Shown: positions 42,938 through 51,279 of the stretch, in pieces | How positions within the stretch are numbered: the first letter of the stretch is position 1 | Layout: each line of letters starts with the position of its first letter | Origin: Dyadobacter sp. SG02 | GTDB taxonomy: Bacteria; Bacteroidota; Bacteroidia; Cytophagales; Spirosomataceae | Direction of reading: 5' to 3' | DNA: 64,000 nucleotides | NCBI RefSeq assembly: GCF_900109045.1 | Contig: NZ_FNYL01000001.1 | Coordinates: 62,001 to 126,000 of the forward strand | Notes under the pieces: model-generated | What the model was told of the DNA's origin: nothing | Database searches by the model: none | What the model saw: the letters and a program-made list of their open reading frames with translations, nothing else | Position numbers and translations under genes: made by a program

Positions 42938-44911
42938 ATGAGAAAATTGCTACTACTCCTACTCACCCATCTTTCGTTTGCCGCTCTGGCACAGGAAACG
43001 CCCTCGTCAGCTGACCGCACCTTTCAATTGGGCGAAGTCCGCGTGTCGGGCATCAGCAACCGCGACAGCATCGCTTCCCGCCTCTCCTACCGCACCATCG
43101 AGCAGTTCAACCGCAACGACCTTTCCAATGCATTGAATATCCTGCCCGGTGTGAGCATTGCCAACGTCGGGCCTCGGAACGAGTCGGTCGTATACGTGCG
43201 CGGGTTCGACCTGCGCCAGGTGCCCGTGTACATCGACGGCGTACCCGTGTACGTGCCTTACGACGGTTATGTGGATATGGGCCGCTTCACGACGTTCGAT
43301 CTCGCCGAAGTGAATGTTTCCAAAGGTTTCGCCTCGATATTGTATGGCGCCAACACGATGGGCGGGGCCATTAACCTCGTGTCGCGCAAACCGGTGAGCA
43401 AGTTCGAGATCAATGGCCGGGCCGGTGTTTTCAGCGGCGACGGTTACCGATGGAACGTGAATGCAGGGTCGCGGCTCGGCAAATTCTTTTACCAGGTCGG
43501 TGCATCGCAGCTCAAACAGGACACCTACCCGCTTTCCGACGATTTCAAACCCCGGAAATACCAGCAAACGGCCGACCGCGAGAATGCGTACCGCGACGAC
43601 CTGAAATTCAGCGTCAAAGCAGGATTTACGCCCAATGCCACCGACGAATATGTGATCGGATACATCAACCAGCACGGCGAAAAAGGTACGCCGCCGTACG
43701 TGGGCGACGATTCCAAAATCACGACGCGCTTCTGGAAATGGCCGAAATGGAACAAGCAGAGCCTGTATTTTATTTCCAATACGGCGGTTGGCGAGAAAAG
43801 CAAGGTCAAAACACGGCTTTACTACGATACATTCGTGAACTCGCTGTTCAGCTACGACGATACGACTTATACTGCCCAAACCAAAGGTTACGCATTCCAG
43901 AGCTTCTACGACGACTACACGCTCGGCGGCAATGCGGAATTCGAATCCCGGGCTTGGGACAATAATGTGTTCAAATTCAATGTGCAGTACAAGCGCGACA
44001 TCCACCGCGAGCACGACAAAGGCGAGCCGGTGCAATCGTACATCGACAATACCGTTTCCATCGGCATCGAGAACACCTACCAGATCATCCCCTCGCTGGC
44101 CGTCGTACCGGGCATTAGTTTTAATGCAAGAAATGCAAGCCAGGCGCAGGAATACAATGCCACGACCAAAGAGCTGAGCGATTTCGCCGACAGTAAAAAC
44201 AATGCCGTGAATGCGCAGATCGGGCTTTTCTGGGACATTACCGCCAGCCATTCGCTTCGTGGTACCGTTGCGCGCAAAACCCGTTTCGCGACCATCAAGG
44301 ACCGTTATTCCTACCGCATGGGCCAGGCCATTCCGAATCCCGACCTGCACTCGGAAGTCGCATTGAACTACGACCTCGGCTATTCGGGCAAAGTGGCTGA
44401 AAAGCTCGCATTGCAAGCCAGTATTTTCCAAAGCAATATCGACGACATTATCCAGCAAGTGGACAATGTACAGCCGGGCCGTTTCCAGTTGCAAAATGCC
44501 GGAAAAGCCCGTTTCTATGGAGCGGAGGCCGGTTTCGATTACCAGATCATCAACGGACTGAAACTCGGCTCGAACTATTCGTTTATCAAACGGAAAAACA
44601 AAACCAACCCGGCGATCCTGTTCACGAATGTGCCGGAGCACAAAGTATTCGCCTACGCCGACTTCTCGTTCCTGAAAGTGGCCAACCTGCTCGCCAGCGT
44701 GGAAAACAATAGCAGCCGGTACAGTACCAGCTATGGCACCAAAGCGGGCGCTTACACGCTCGTGAATGCGAAAGCTTCGGTGAAATTGTATAAATTCATT
44801 TCGGCCGAAGCCGGTATCAACAACATTTTCGACAAGAATTACACGCTTGTGGAAGGCTTCCCGGAAGCAGGCAGGAATTTCTTCGTGAACCTGGTTTTCA
44901 ATTATTTTTAA
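42938..44911 (+). CDS. TonB-dependent receptor, ModE-linked
   Basis: 657 aa. Signal peptide to about residue 19 (LSFAALAQ). The plug begins directly (LGEVRVSGISNRDSIASRLS), with NALNILPGVSIANVGPRNES, VYVRGFDLRQVPVYIDGVPV and SKGFASILYGANTMGGAINL. The barrel ends in RNFFVNLVFNYF with a terminal Phe, as needed for BAM assembly. No CarboxypepD_reg domain. First gene of an operon with a peroxidase-like cytochrome and a sulfite-oxidase-fold protein. The ModE-like regulator and operator next to it suggest a molybdenum or tungsten compound as ligand (inference). Confidence 0.92.
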   Translation: MRKLLLLLLTHLSFAALAQETPSSADRTFQLGEVRVSGISNRDSIASRLSYRTIEQFNRNDLSNALNILPGVSIANVGPRNESVVYVRGFDLRQVPVYIDGVPVYVPYDGYVDMGRFTTFDLAEVNVSKGFASILYGANTMGGAINLVSRKPVSKFEINGRAGVFSGDGYRWNVNAGSRLGKFFYQVGASQLKQDTYPLSDDFKPRKYQQTADRENAYRDDLKFSVKAGFTPNATDEYVIGYINQHGEKGTPPYVGDDSKITTRFWKWPKWNKQSLYFISNTAVGEKSKVKTRLYYDTFVNSLFSYDDTTYTAQTKGYAFQSFYDDYTLGGNAEFESRAWDNNVFKFNVQYKRDIHREHDKGEPVQSYIDNTVSIGIENTYQIIPSLAVVPGISFNARNASQAQEYNATTKELSDFADSKNNAVNAQIGLFWDITASHSLRGTVARKTRFATIKDRYSYRMGQAIPNPDLHSEVALNYDLGYSGKVAEKLALQASIFQSNIDDIIQQVDNVQPGRFQLQNAGKARFYGAEAGFDYQIINGLKLGSNYSFIKRKNKTNPAILFTNVPEHKVFAYADFSFLKVANLLASVENNSSRYSTSYGTKAGAYTLVNAKASVKLYKFISAEAGINNIFDKNYTLVEGFPEAGRNFFVNLVFNYF

Positions 44912-44915
44912 AACA

Positions 44916-45761
44916 ATGTCGGGACGTCGCAAGGTATTGACGAGGTACAATTTCGTGGGTTCGGGATGGGTTGTTAGCGTCCTGAGCGCCACTTTTTGCG
45001 TTTTCGCCAGTCTGGTTTCCATCACGCACAAAACCCCGGTACCTTACGAACTGAAATACCCGGCCAATTTTGGCTCGCGTTTCATCATTCCCGCCGACAA
45101 CCCAACCACACAAGAGGGTGCGTACCTTGGCCGGATGCTCTTTTATGAGAAAAAGCTTTCCGCCAACAACAAATTCTCCTGCGAAAGCTGCCACGAGCAA
45201 AAACTGGCATTCACCGATGGCCGGCCTGTGAGCCTGGGCGTGGACGGCAGCTACCTGGCTGGCCAATACCAACCCACCGCCGCTCAAATCCGGGGCATGC
45301 AGCTTTTCGAAAACGGCCCCGACCCGAAACGCGGCATCCGCGGCGCCAACTGCGGGCATTGCCACGGCGGTCCGAAGACCTTCAAGGAGCTTTTTCACAA
45401 CAATGGCCTCGATAGTACATTTGCCGATTCCGGCCGCGAAAAGATCACCGCCCAATCGATGGACAAAGGCCGCTTTCGCGTTCCTACCCTTCGAAATATC
45501 GTCCTTACCGCGCCTTATATGCATGACGGCCGTTTCAAAACCATCGAAGCCGTCCTCGATCATTATAGCGAGCACATTCGGCAGAGCGAAACGCTAAGCA
45601 GCTTTTTACAGGATATTTCCAACGATGAGAATGGTAGCAATCTGAGCCTCAAACCGCAGGAGAAGAAGGACATTATCGCATTTTTCGGCATGCTCACCGA
45701 TTCGGCATTCATCACGAACCCCGCATTTTCAAACCCGCATTCCATTTCAAAAGCCCAATAA
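44916..45761 (+). CDS. Di-heme cytochrome c peroxidase-like protein, internally shortened
   Basis: 281 aa; starts 4 bp after the receptor stop. One N-terminal membrane segment (about 14-36). Two haem motifs: CESCH at 89-93 and CGHCH at 146-150. The second-domain sequence RVPTLRNIVLTAPYMHDGRF is normal for the CcpA/MauG family. The two haem sites are only 57 residues apart, whereas family members have roughly 140-150. The join at LGVDGSYLAGQYQP suggests an in-frame deletion of about 90-100 residues, including the usual N-domain WDGRA region. It may be a plain electron carrier rather than a peroxidase. Confidence 0.85.
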   Translation: MSGRRKVLTRYNFVGSGWVVSVLSATFCVFASLVSITHKTPVPYELKYPANFGSRFIIPADNPTTQEGAYLGRMLFYEKKLSANNKFSCESCHEQKLAFTDGRPVSLGVDGSYLAGQYQPTAAQIRGMQLFENGPDPKRGIRGANCGHCHGGPKTFKELFHNNGLDSTFADSGREKITAQSMDKGRFRVPTLRNIVLTAPYMHDGRFKTIEAVLDHYSEHIRQSETLSSFLQDISNDENGSNLSLKPQEKKDIIAFFGMLTDSAFITNPAFSNPHSISKAQ

Positions 45762-45762
45762 C

Positions 45763-46275
45763 ATGCAAGAAATCAAGACATTCAGAAACAAACTCCTCCT
45801 GTGCGCAACGCTCATGTGCGCACTCGCGACGCATACGTATGCACAAACCGCAGCCACGCTAACAATTTCCGGCGAAGTAACCACGCCGCTCGAACTGAAA
45901 ACGCAGGATCTGGCCGCGATGAAGCAGATCAGCCACAAAGTGAAAGACCGCGACGGGAAGGAACATGAGTTCAAAGGCGTCGCGTTGATTGAACTGCTTG
46001 AAAAAGCCGGGGTAACCACGGGCGCGAAACTGCGGGGTGAAAATCTCGCCAAATACGCATTGATCACCGCTGCCGACGGTTACGAAGTACTTTACGCGCT
46101 CGCCGAAATCGACCCGGAATTTACCGACCAGGTGATTTTGCTGGCCACCGAGAAGGACGGCCAGCCATTGCCTGCCGGCGAAGGCCCCTTCCGCATTGTC
46201 ACACCGAAAGACAAGAAACCCGCACGCTGGATCCGCGAGGTAAGGAGCATTAAAATTGCATTTGCCAAAAACTGA
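45763..46275 (+). CDS. Sulfite-oxidase-fold (Oxidored_molyb-like) periplasmic protein
   Basis: 170 aa with a signal peptide ending at TYAQ (residue 28). The mature protein follows the molybdopterin-binding domain of the sulfite oxidase family: LTISGEVTTPLELKTQDLAA, FKGVALIELLEKAGV, ITAADGYEVLYALAEIDPEF and GPFRIVTPKDKKPARWIREV. No Cys remains in the mature part, so the Mo-coordinating Cys of true SUOX enzymes is missing. It may bind molybdopterin or another oxyanion without catalysis. It starts 1 bp after the cytochrome stop, and a terminator follows. Confidence 0.82.
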   Translation: MQEIKTFRNKLLLCATLMCALATHTYAQTAATLTISGEVTTPLELKTQDLAAMKQISHKVKDRDGKEHEFKGVALIELLEKAGVTTGAKLRGENLAKYALITAADGYEVLYALAEIDPEFTDQVILLATEKDGQPLPAGEGPFRIVTPKDKKPARWIREVRSIKIAFAKN

Positions 46276-46293
46276 TTTCAGAACGCACATTCC

Positions 46294-46330
46294 AGAACGC
46301 CGGTCAGTGGGCCGGCGTTCTTTCTGTTTG
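46294..46330 (+). terminator. Terminator of the ModE-linked operon
   Basis: A perfect 10-bp stem (AGAACGCCGG / CCGGCGTTCT) with an 8-nt loop is followed by TTCTGTTT. It overlaps the stop of the convergent phosphodiesterase gene. Confidence 0.8.
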
Positions 46331-47836
46331 GGCAAAATTGAAATACTGGCAGGCACCCAGCACAGACATTTCCGCCGACAATTTATAAGTACCCCACGGA
46401 TAAGACGCTTCCGTTTTGAGGACCAGCTTTTTAGTATTACCCATTGCTTTTTGGGGCCCTTTCAAAAGCTCGGCTACTGGCCTGCCATCCATTGTGGCAG
46501 GTTTTGGCAGACCATAAATACTGAGGACCGTAGGAACGATATCGATGTTGGAAGTCGGCAATTCAGTAGTCGCGCCAGCTTTAAAGTCAGGTCCGGCAGC
46601 AAGCAATGCGATATTGATTTCATAAGGACTGGAACCTCCGTGGCCTGCCACGCCGCCTGAAAAATCGGTACCTGCATACCCCTTATCATTTTTAGCGTCG
46701 TTCCAATTCGGGGCTACCAGAATATCACCGGAGCGTTTGGGATGATTGTAATGGATCAGGTCGAAGGAAAGCGTGCCTTTTACCTCGCCCTTTGCGTCGC
46801 CTTTTTTAATACCTTTTGTAAAAACTGCCCCTACCCATTCCTGCTTGTGCAATGCGGCTACGATGCTGGAAATGACTTTTTCGTCATGGTTTTTGACATA
46901 AATCGCGCCCTCCGCCACTACCACGTCGTCCGATTCCTTGTCTTTCTTAAAACCTTCCCTGATCAGAAAGTCAGCCAGGCCCGGCTTTTCCTTGTGCGTC
47001 ACGAAACCGTGGTCGGTGGAAATGATCACATTATATCGCTCGTCCGTACCTTTCGCCTGCAATGCATCCATAATGCGTCCAAATTGCCCGTCGACGTATC
47101 TGATCGCTTTCACTGCCTCCTCCGAACCGATACCATGCTCATGCGCAGCACCGTCCGGGTCCGAAAACCAGATCGCGCTTACCAGCGGGCCGTTTTTGAT
47201 CAAACCATATTTCAACAATGCATCGGTAATCCATTTGTGACGCCCCATTTCTTCATCGGTACCCTGGCTAACCAGGCCGATTTCATCCGAAACCTGCTTT
47301 TTGAACGACTCGGGTAAAATCAAATCCGGATTGACAACGGCGCCGTTCACCGTATGGTTTTGCAAAAAAGCCTGTCCGGTAGTTCCCGAACTAAAAACCA
47401 TCATCTTCTGACCGGCATCCGCCAACACTTCGCCGAGCGATTTCGCCGTCAGGAGTGGCCCCGACGTAGCCCCGGGGATTTTGCTCAGATCACCATAACT
47501 GGTTCCGATAGACTTGTTGGGCGCAACCTCCGGAATGTAAATCGAATTACCCAGCAGCCCGTGCGTGCCCGGATAAGAACCTGTCGCGTAAGACGCAGAA
47601 TTCACCCGCGTTACCGTTGGGAAGACGCTGTGATGATGCTTTCCCCATGCCGCACGTTTTTTAAATGCAAACAGATTGGGCATTTGCGCTTCGGTAATGT
47701 AATCCGGGCGCAGGCCGTCGAAAAACACAATGAGTGTTTTGACTTCAAAACGGTGATCGGTTGTATTCTGCGCATGACCCAATTGCAAAGAAACAGCCAG
47801 GAAAAAGCAGAGCAGGTAATGGAAATGTGGTTTCAT
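46304..47836 (-). CDS. Alkaline phosphatase superfamily protein (nucleotide pyrophosphatase/phosphodiesterase type)
   Basis: 510 aa with a signal peptide ending at GHAQ (residue 23). Metal-site motifs are LIVFFDGLRPDYI (first Asp), SVFPTVTRVNSASYATG with the nucleophilic Thr, WFSDPDGAAHEHG, VIISTDHGF and AGHGGSSPYEINIAL. This fits the NPP/PglZ-like branch that cleaves phosphodiesters in the periplasm. The substrate is not evident. It follows a propeller gene 12 bp upstream on the same strand. Confidence 0.9.
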   Translation of the reverse strand: MKPHFHYLLCFFLAVSLQLGHAQNTTDHRFEVKTLIVFFDGLRPDYITEAQMPNLFAFKKRAAWGKHHHSVFPTVTRVNSASYATGSYPGTHGLLGNSIYIPEVAPNKSIGTSYGDLSKIPGATSGPLLTAKSLGEVLADAGQKMMVFSSGTTGQAFLQNHTVNGAVVNPDLILPESFKKQVSDEIGLVSQGTDEEMGRHKWITDALLKYGLIKNGPLVSAIWFSDPDGAAHEHGIGSEEAVKAIRYVDGQFGRIMDALQAKGTDERYNVIISTDHGFVTHKEKPGLADFLIREGFKKDKESDDVVVAEGAIYVKNHDEKVISSIVAALHKQEWVGAVFTKGIKKGDAKGEVKGTLSFDLIHYNHPKRSGDILVAPNWNDAKNDKGYAGTDFSGGVAGHGGSSPYEINIALLAAGPDFKAGATTELPTSNIDIVPTVLSIYGLPKPATMDGRPVAELLKGPQKAMGNTKKLVLKTEASYPWGTYKLSAEMSVLGACQYFNFAQTERTPAH

Positions 47837-47848
47837 CGATACAAAGGA

Positions 47849-48655
47849 TTATCGGATTTCGGAAACGGTAACCGTGTGTTTGCTGCGCTGGATGCCGTAC
47901 AGCGAGATTTTACCCACTACTGAGCGGTCAATGGCTATGCCCTGCCCCTTGATCGGCGCTGGTAATGTACTGATATGCTGCAATGTATAGCCCGATTTCG
48001 GGAGTTTCAGCACATACACTTCGCCCCGGTCGTGGCCGGTGCAATAGAGCAGCCCATCGCCTCCCCATGCCCCTCCGGAATTGCTTTTGGGCGTAAACAA
48101 ATCGACAAGGTTTTTCGGGAACACCCAAGCCTCCACCTGCCGCCATTCCATATCATATTTCACCAGCGACGTCCACCGCACATCGCGCCCCTCGCTCGCC
48201 TCCTTGCCCGCATAATGCGCGAAGCCGATAAACCAGTGACCATCCTTCTGGTCGAGCCAGGTAAGCGACCCGTGCTGGGCGATGCCAAAGCTGTGCGTAT
48301 CGACGTGCTTCATTGTCTTTACGTCAAATATTTCCACCGAGCTCGTCATCGGAATTTCAGGATAATTCGAGTTGGCGCAATACAGCCTCCCCTTGATTAC
48401 GACCCCGCTATTCAAATGGACTATACCCTCCTTCGTGCCGTCCCAGGTCGCAACGAGCTTTCCATCCGTTTTCAAATGCTTGGTAATGGTGCTGTTATTG
48501 ATGACATAAAAATGCTGCGCGTCCACCGCGACGGCCTGCTTGGCTTCTCCTACGTCGAATGTCTTCACGGTTGGAAGCGTTTGCGAAAATGCGGGCTGAA
48601 ATGCTGTCAAAAGCAGTAAAAACGTGCAGAATAACAGCGGTTTAAGAAGAGTCAT
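47849..48655 (-). CDS. Secreted beta-propeller protein of unknown function
   Basis: 268 aa with a signal peptide ending at FSQ (residue 25). The mature protein contains repeated four-stranded blades (VDAQHFYVINNSTITKHL, GRLYCANSNYPEIPMTSSVE, GDGLLYCTGHDRGEVYVL) and ends with GIQRSKHTVTVSEIR. It looks like a six-bladed lactonase/SMP-30-like propeller but without recognisable metal ligands. Likely co-transcribed with the phosphodiesterase gene. Function unknown. Confidence 0.65.
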   Translation of the reverse strand: MTLLKPLLFCTFLLLLTAFQPAFSQTLPTVKTFDVGEAKQAVAVDAQHFYVINNSTITKHLKTDGKLVATWDGTKEGIVHLNSGVVIKGRLYCANSNYPEIPMTSSVEIFDVKTMKHVDTHSFGIAQHGSLTWLDQKDGHWFIGFAHYAGKEASEGRDVRWTSLVKYDMEWRQVEAWVFPKNLVDLFTPKSNSGGAWGGDGLLYCTGHDRGEVYVLKLPKSGYTLQHISTLPAPIKGQGIAIDRSVVGKISLYGIQRSKHTVTVSEIR

Positions 48656-48768
48656 AAAGGTTTTAAATGTTTCAAATCCTAAAAGTAGCGAAAGCAGCAG
48701 TTTTCTACTTTACCGGAATATGATCAATCGTTACTGCCGTTCGGACATTGCCGGGATCTTGCATATCT

Positions 48769-48794
48769 GACCGGCCGGAGGCCTGCGAATAGTT
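48769..48794. repeat. GGCCGGAGGCC-family element, copy 2
   Basis: 26 bases identical to 39888-39913, in the upstream region of the glycoside hydrolase at 48896. It is followed by a GAAGGTCGACCTT palindrome; a similar GAAGG...ACCTTC occurs after the 39884 copy. Confidence 0.85.
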
Positions 48795-48895
48795 TGTTTG
48801 AAGGTCGACCTTGAAACAAGCTGGCCTTCACACCAGCATTAGCCTGAAATACTTCAAATGCAGTAATGCAGGTAACACATCGATTTCTATTCACC

Positions 48896-51256
48896 ATGCA
48901 TGCCCAAACCCGCTTCAAGCAACTCATTACCATCCTGCTATTCCTGGCCGCCTATTTTCCATGCGCCGCGCAATCCATCGACCTGAAAAATGCATCCTGG
49001 GTCATTTCGCCTAATGTTCCATCACCGATGAAAGAAACCGCTCCCGCGGTATTGACGGAGGAAATCGCGAAACGGACGGGGATAACGCTCAAAAATGCCA
49101 TCGGTTGGCCAAAAGGTAATGCCCCGGTAATTGCCTTCGCATTGGCGTCGGATAAGACATTGCTCTCGCGTAATGTTCCTGCGGGCGACGGAAACGGTCC
49201 CGGGTTCAATCCGGAAGGTTACCGCATCGCCACCGAAACGACGAATACCGGAAAAACCATCTGGATCATCGGCGCCGATGCGCGCGGTGTGCTGTTCGGT
49301 ACGGGATATTTGCTGCGGCATTTGAAAATGAGCAAGGCATTTATGGGCAGGCCGCTTCTGGAACTCGATGGGCCTGTAAATATGGCGTCGTCGCCCGCCT
49401 ACCCGATCCGCGGACATCAGTTGGGTTACCGTTCTACCGCCAATACTTACGACGCCTGGACGGTCGCGCAGTTTGACCAGTACATCCGGGAACTGGCAAT
49501 TTTTGGCAGCAATGCGGTAGAAGGCATTCCGTTCCACGAAGACGATAAGCCGAGCCCGCATTTCAAAATCCCGGCCAGGGAAATGCGTATCAAAATGAGC
49601 GAGATTTGCCGGAAGTACGATATGGATTACTGGGTATGGACACCCGCGACGTTCGAACTGACCGACCAAGCCAAACGTCAGGCGGAATTGGATATGCACG
49701 AGCAATTTTACAAAGAAATTCCCCGCCTCGACCACATATTCTTTCCCGGCGGCGACCCGGGCGATAACCATCCGTCCGAAGTGTTGCCATTTCTGAAAGA
49801 GCTGCAAACCAGGCTGGTGAAGTATCATCCCAAAGCCAAAATGTGGATTTCCCTGCAAGGGTTCGACACCGAGCAGATCGATTATTTTTACCAATACCTG
49901 GAAACCGAAAAGCCGACCTGGCTGCAAGGCGTTGTATCCGGCCCGGGTAGCCCGCCCATGGCCGAAACGCGCTACCGCCTGCCGAAGCAATACCAGCACC
50001 GCCAATATCCCGACATTACGCATTCAGTACGCTGCGAATTCCCGGTCGAAAAGTTCGATCAGGCATTTGCTTTGACACTCGGCAGGGAATCCGTGAATCC
50101 GCGACCCTTCGCATTTGCCAAAATCCACGCGAAATATGCACCGTTCACAGACGGCTTCGTCTCCTATTCCGACGGCAGCCACGACGATGTGAACAAAGTA
50201 CTGTGGAGCATGCGCGGCTGGGACCCGCAAGCGGATGTGCATGGGATTCTCCAAGAATATTCGAGGTTTTTCTTTGGCCATAACTCAATTGCCGCGAGTG
50301 CTATTGAAGGATTGGAACAAAACTGGAAAGGGCCGTTGACAGAAAATGGTGGGGTGGAAATGACTTACCTGAATTGGCGGGTGTTCCGAAGAGTAGAAGA
50401 AACATTGGAAGGCAACTGGCGCTGGCAAATGCTGGTGCTCAGAGCATATTATGACCAGTATACACGTCTCCGTCTCATTTACGAACAGGATTTGGAAAAG
50501 CAGGCAAATGCGATCCTCGCGACCGCTACCAAAGACAATTTAAATGAGGCGATGGACAAGGCGTTGGCGATCGTCAACCAGGCTGACCAGCATTCTGTCG
50601 ACCGCGACCTTTATAAAGAGATTGTTGACCTAAGCGACGCCCTGTACAAATCTATCGGCCTGCAAACCAGCACCGAAAAACACAAGCCGCGTAACCCGGA
50701 ACGGGGTGTCGTAATGGATTTCGTAAACTACCCGCTCAACAACCGCTGGTGGCTGGCCGATGAATTTGAAAAGATCAGAAAAATGACCAATCCCGACGAG
50801 CAACTGGCGAGATTGCAGACCATTGCATTCTGGGAAAATCCCGGACCGGGAAGCTATTACGATGATATTTCCAGCGTAGCGAAGGGCCCGCGCGTGAAAA
50901 CCATTTCCGAAGACGCTACCGACGTGGCGTGGTGGGACAACGGCATGAGCCGCAAACGCCTCTCCACGCAGCTGTTCCAGCGCGAACCCGAGCTGGACTA
51001 CGAAAACCTCGACCCGCACGCCCGCTACATCATACGCGTTGCAGGCGAAGGCGACGCGCTCCTGCGTGTGGACGGGCGCAGGCTTTCGCCGGTGATGTAC
51101 AACAAAGAACCGGAGACATTCAAAGAATGGATCGTTCCGTTGAGTCTCACCCGGGACGGCAAAATTTCCGTCACCTTCGACGGCCCGGAAGAATCGCATC
51201 TGAACTGGCGCAAACAGTCGAAAATTTCGGACGTGTGGTTGTTGAAACAGCCCTGA
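48896..51256 (+). CDS. Secreted glycoside hydrolase (GH20/alpha-glucuronidase-like)
   Basis: 786 aa from ATG 48896, preferred over ATG 48866 because it gives a compact signal peptide (MHAQTRFKQLITILLFLAAY, cleavage after CAAQ). Residues about 30-150 form the zincin-like GH20b-type N-domain (VLTEEIAKRTGITLKN, ARGVLFGTGYLLRHL). A TIM-barrel follows, with SPAYPIRGHQLGYRSTANTY, AVEGIPFHEDDKPSP and HIFFPGGDPGDNHPSEV, then a helical region. The order fits GH20/GH67/GH115-like enzymes acting on hexosaminides or glucuronides; the exact family is unsure. Confidence 0.78.
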   Translation: MHAQTRFKQLITILLFLAAYFPCAAQSIDLKNASWVISPNVPSPMKETAPAVLTEEIAKRTGITLKNAIGWPKGNAPVIAFALASDKTLLSRNVPAGDGNGPGFNPEGYRIATETTNTGKTIWIIGADARGVLFGTGYLLRHLKMSKAFMGRPLLELDGPVNMASSPAYPIRGHQLGYRSTANTYDAWTVAQFDQYIRELAIFGSNAVEGIPFHEDDKPSPHFKIPAREMRIKMSEICRKYDMDYWVWTPATFELTDQAKRQAELDMHEQFYKEIPRLDHIFFPGGDPGDNHPSEVLPFLKELQTRLVKYHPKAKMWISLQGFDTEQIDYFYQYLETEKPTWLQGVVSGPGSPPMAETRYRLPKQYQHRQYPDITHSVRCEFPVEKFDQAFALTLGRESVNPRPFAFAKIHAKYAPFTDGFVSYSDGSHDDVNKVLWSMRGWDPQADVHGILQEYSRFFFGHNSIAASAIEGLEQNWKGPLTENGGVEMTYLNWRVFRRVEETLEGNWRWQMLVLRAYYDQYTRLRLIYEQDLEKQANAILATATKDNLNEAMDKALAIVNQADQHSVDRDLYKEIVDLSDALYKSIGLQTSTEKHKPRNPERGVVMDFVNYPLNNRWWLADEFEKIRKMTNPDEQLARLQTIAFWENPGPGSYYDDISSVAKGPRVKTISEDATDVAWWDNGMSRKRLSTQLFQREPELDYENLDPHARYIIRVAGEGDALLRVDGRRLSPVMYNKEPETFKEWIVPLSLTRDGKISVTFDGPEESHLNWRKQSKISDVWLLKQP

Positions 51257-51260
51257 TGAT

Positions 51261-51274
51261 CGGCCGGAGGCCTG
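51261..51274. repeat. GGCCGGAGGCC-family element, partial copy 3
   Basis: CGGCCGGAGGCCTG occupies the 23-bp gap between the two convergent genes at 51256 and 51280. Confidence 0.6.
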
Positions 51275-51279
51275 TTAGG

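Noticed and set aside
43007-45031. 674-aa minus-strand ORF
   Set aside because: It lies opposite the TonB receptor gene, which has clear plug and barrel motifs. The antisense product has no signal or domain and is an artefact of codon bias.
44898-45575. 225-aa minus-strand ORF
   Set aside because: Antisense to the peroxidase-like gene with two CxxCH motifs; no protein-like features.
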